7,486 nt of DNA, from positions 1 through 7,486 of the forward strand of contig CASELB010000134.1 of assembly GCA_949288685.1 (NCBI GenBank), read 5' to 3'. This DNA is from an uncultured bacterium (GTDB lineage: Bacteria; Cyanobacteriota; Vampirovibrionia; Gastranaerophilales; Gastranaerophilaceae). The notes below the pieces were generated by a model that saw nothing but the letters and a program-made list of their open reading frames with translations, made no database searches and was not told the DNA's origin. The position numbers and the translations under genes were made by a program. Shown here in pieces: positions 6,858 through 7,486 of this stretch (positions within the stretch are counted from its first letter, which is position 1; the number at the start of each line of letters is the position of its first letter).

Positions 6858-6867
6858 GGCTTATAAT
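6840..6867 (+). promoter_or_regulatory. Consensus sigma-70-type promoter of the RHH-NifX gene
   Basis: TTGACA (6840-6845) and TATAAT (6862-6867), both perfect, are separated by 16 bp. Transcription is predicted to start at or very near 6874, which is the A of the ATG of the downstream frame. It is the strongest promoter in the window and its -35 half is buried in the inverted repeat, consistent with a promoter that is strong unless repressed. Confidence 0.8.
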
Positions 6868-6873
6868 ATTAAT

Positions 6874-7486
6874 ATGAACAATGATTATTGCAAATCTAAT
6901 CGGGGCGGCAAACGTTTAAATGCGGGCAGAAAACGTACGTGTTCAAAGAAAATTTCCTATAACCGCAGAATTAATGAGAAAATACTTAATATTTTGAAGG
7001 CGTATGCCGCTGTACATAATATCTCGGAAACAGAGGCTTTAGAGAGTGCAATTTTATTACAATCAAATATAGATAAATTTAAAGGAGGATTAGAAATGAA
7101 AATAGCAATACCTACTGCAGAAGGTAAATTATGTTCACATTTCGGACATTGTGAAACATTTACCTTTGCTGACGTAAATTCAGAAACAAAAGAAATACTG
7201 AATATTGAAACACGTGAACCTGAAGAAGGTATAAGCTGCCAGAGTGCAAGCTGGATATCTGAACAGGGTGCAAATATCATACTTGCCGGCGGAATGGGCG
7301 CAAGACCGCTTGCAATATTTGAACAAAACGGTGTTAAAGTGATTACCGGTTGTCCCGAGTTACCTGTGGAAGATGTTGTAAAAGGATATCTGAATTCAAG
7401 TTTAGTAACCGGCAGTAACAGTTGCGGCGGAGAACACAGTCATTGCCACGGACATAATCATGCCCACGGGCACTGCCATCACGGCG
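6874..7486 (+). CDS. Putative ribbon-helix-helix/NifX-like fusion, metal-responsive regulator (C-terminus cut by window edge)
   Basis: I translated 204 codons from the ATG at 6874 with no stop before the edge. Residues 10-26 are very basic, with the GGKRLNAGRKR pattern common at the N-termini of DNA-binding and phage proteins. Residues 26-64 fit a ribbon-helix-helix fold: strand KISYNRRI (26-33), helix from 34 to 48, turn NIS (49-51), and a helix starting ETEALESAI (52-60). From residue 75 follows a NifX/NifB C-terminal-type dinitrogenase iron-molybdenum cofactor domain: MKIAIP (75-80), CSHFGHC (87-93), LAGGMGARP (137-145), and GC at 159-160. The visible tail (184-204) has nine His and three Cys. 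No Shine-Dalgarno sequence precedes this ATG at a usable distance and the predicted transcript starts on it, so translation would be leaderless. By analogy with NikR (RHH plus metal domain) I infer a metal- or cluster-sensing autorepressor. The alternative is that only the NifX-like part from 7096 is made. Confidence 0.65.
   Translation, partial: MNNDYCKSNRGGKRLNAGRKRTCSKKISYNRRINEKILNILKAYAAVHNISETEALESAILLQSNIDKFKGGLEMKIAIPTAEGKLCSHFGHCETFTFADVNSETKEILNIETREPEEGISCQSASWISEQGANIILAGGMGARPLAIFEQNGVKVITGCPELPVEDVVKGYLNSSLVTGSNSCGGEHSHCHGHNHAHGHCHHG
7084..7098 (+). promoter_or_regulatory. Internal ribosome-binding site and ATG for the NifX-like domain
   Basis: GGAGG (7084-7088, within AAAGGAGGAT) lies seven bases before the ATG at 7096. 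This is the strongest Shine-Dalgarno sequence in the window. The ATG begins MKIAIP, the usual first residues of free-standing NifX-like proteins. It is in frame with the upstream RHH-like segment, with no stop codon between. Confidence 0.8.
7096..7486 (+). CDS. NifX/NifB-family iron-molybdenum-cluster-binding protein, short form (C-terminus cut by window edge)
   Basis: This is the alternative or additional product of the preceding frame, starting at the internal ATG. The 130 visible residues form a dinitrogenase iron-molybdenum cofactor family domain, a small ribonuclease-H-like fold that in NifX, NafY and the NifB C-terminus binds Fe-S or FeMo-cofactor precursors. Many relatives occur in bacteria that do not fix nitrogen, where their task is unknown. 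Landmarks in short-form numbering are MKIAIP (1-6), FGHC (16-19), LAGGMGARP (63-71), VVKGYLNSSL (94-103), then a tail with Cys at 110, 117 and 127 and His at nearly every second position from 114. His/Cys-rich tails are common in this family and suggest metal binding. No nif genes are visible, so a role in nitrogenase assembly cannot be claimed. The family call is firm; which start is used in the cell is open. Confidence 0.85.
   Translation, partial: MKIAIPTAEGKLCSHFGHCETFTFADVNSETKEILNIETREPEEGISCQSASWISEQGANIILAGGMGARPLAIFEQNGVKVITGCPELPVEDVVKGYLNSSLVTGSNSCGGEHSHCHGHNHAHGHCHHG

Noticed and set aside
6957..7280. Minus-strand 107-codon frame
   Set aside because: It is antisense to the RHH-NifX frame, whose family motifs are clear; no Shine-Dalgarno sequence or domain supports it.
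7426..7486. His-rich end considered as a low-complexity or frame artefact
   Set aside because: The reading frame is continuous with the NifX-like domain, and His/Cys tails are usual in that family.
1..7486. CRISPR arrays, tRNA or rRNA genes, insertion sequences
   Set aside because: No regularly spaced repeats, cloverleaf-like segments, rRNA-like stretches or transposase motifs were seen on reading both strands.

Overview
The window is AT-rich DNA of about 38-40% G+C (estimated by eye). It comes from a flagellated bacterium that makes peptidoglycan. A Ski2-type helicase with a C-terminal DSHCT-like region, resembling the cyanobacterial type, sits beside a MotA stator gene and a class A penicillin-binding protein. 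This combination best fits a non-photosynthetic cyanobacterial relative (Vampirovibrionia/Melainabacteria, for example Gastranaerophilales). That placement is inference from protein character, not from a database search.

Layout: (1) 1-665, minus strand, is the N-terminal 221 codons of a MotA/PomA-family flagellar stator gene running off the left edge. (2) 666-796 is a divergent intergenic region. (3) 797-3091, plus, is the Ski2-like DExH helicase. (4) 3088-3984, minus, is an unusual stand-alone AICAR-transformylase-like protein with eroded active-site motifs. (5) 3997-6204, minus, is a class A PBP lying immediately upstream of gene 4; the ribosome-binding site of gene 4 overlaps the PBP stop codon, so the two look like one operon. 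(6) 6205-6272 is a 68-bp divergent promoter region. (7) 6273-6665, plus, is a YkgJ-type cysteine-cluster protein. (8) 6666-6873 is a gene-free region with a tandem 17/18-bp repeat, a perfect 15-bp inverted repeat, and a consensus promoter whose -35 box lies inside the inverted repeat. (9) 6874 to the right edge, plus, is an open frame that starts at the predicted transcription start point. It encodes a basic, ribbon-helix-helix-like N-terminus fused in frame to a NifX/NifB-type metal-cluster-binding domain with a His/Cys-rich tail.

The most interesting part is 6824-7486. A putative DNA-binding domain, a metal- or cluster-binding domain and a metal-ligand-rich tail lie in one frame behind a promoter whose -35 box is covered by a perfect palindrome. 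Inside that frame, a strong Shine-Dalgarno sequence and ATG mark the normal start of a NifX-like protein. One locus could therefore make two products: a full-length metal-responsive autoregulator (architecturally like NikR but with a different sensor domain) and a free NifX-like carrier. This is a hypothesis built from sequence layout.

The remaining genes are housekeeping: motility, RNA metabolism and cell-wall synthesis. The AICAR-transformylase-like protein is the second notable oddity.
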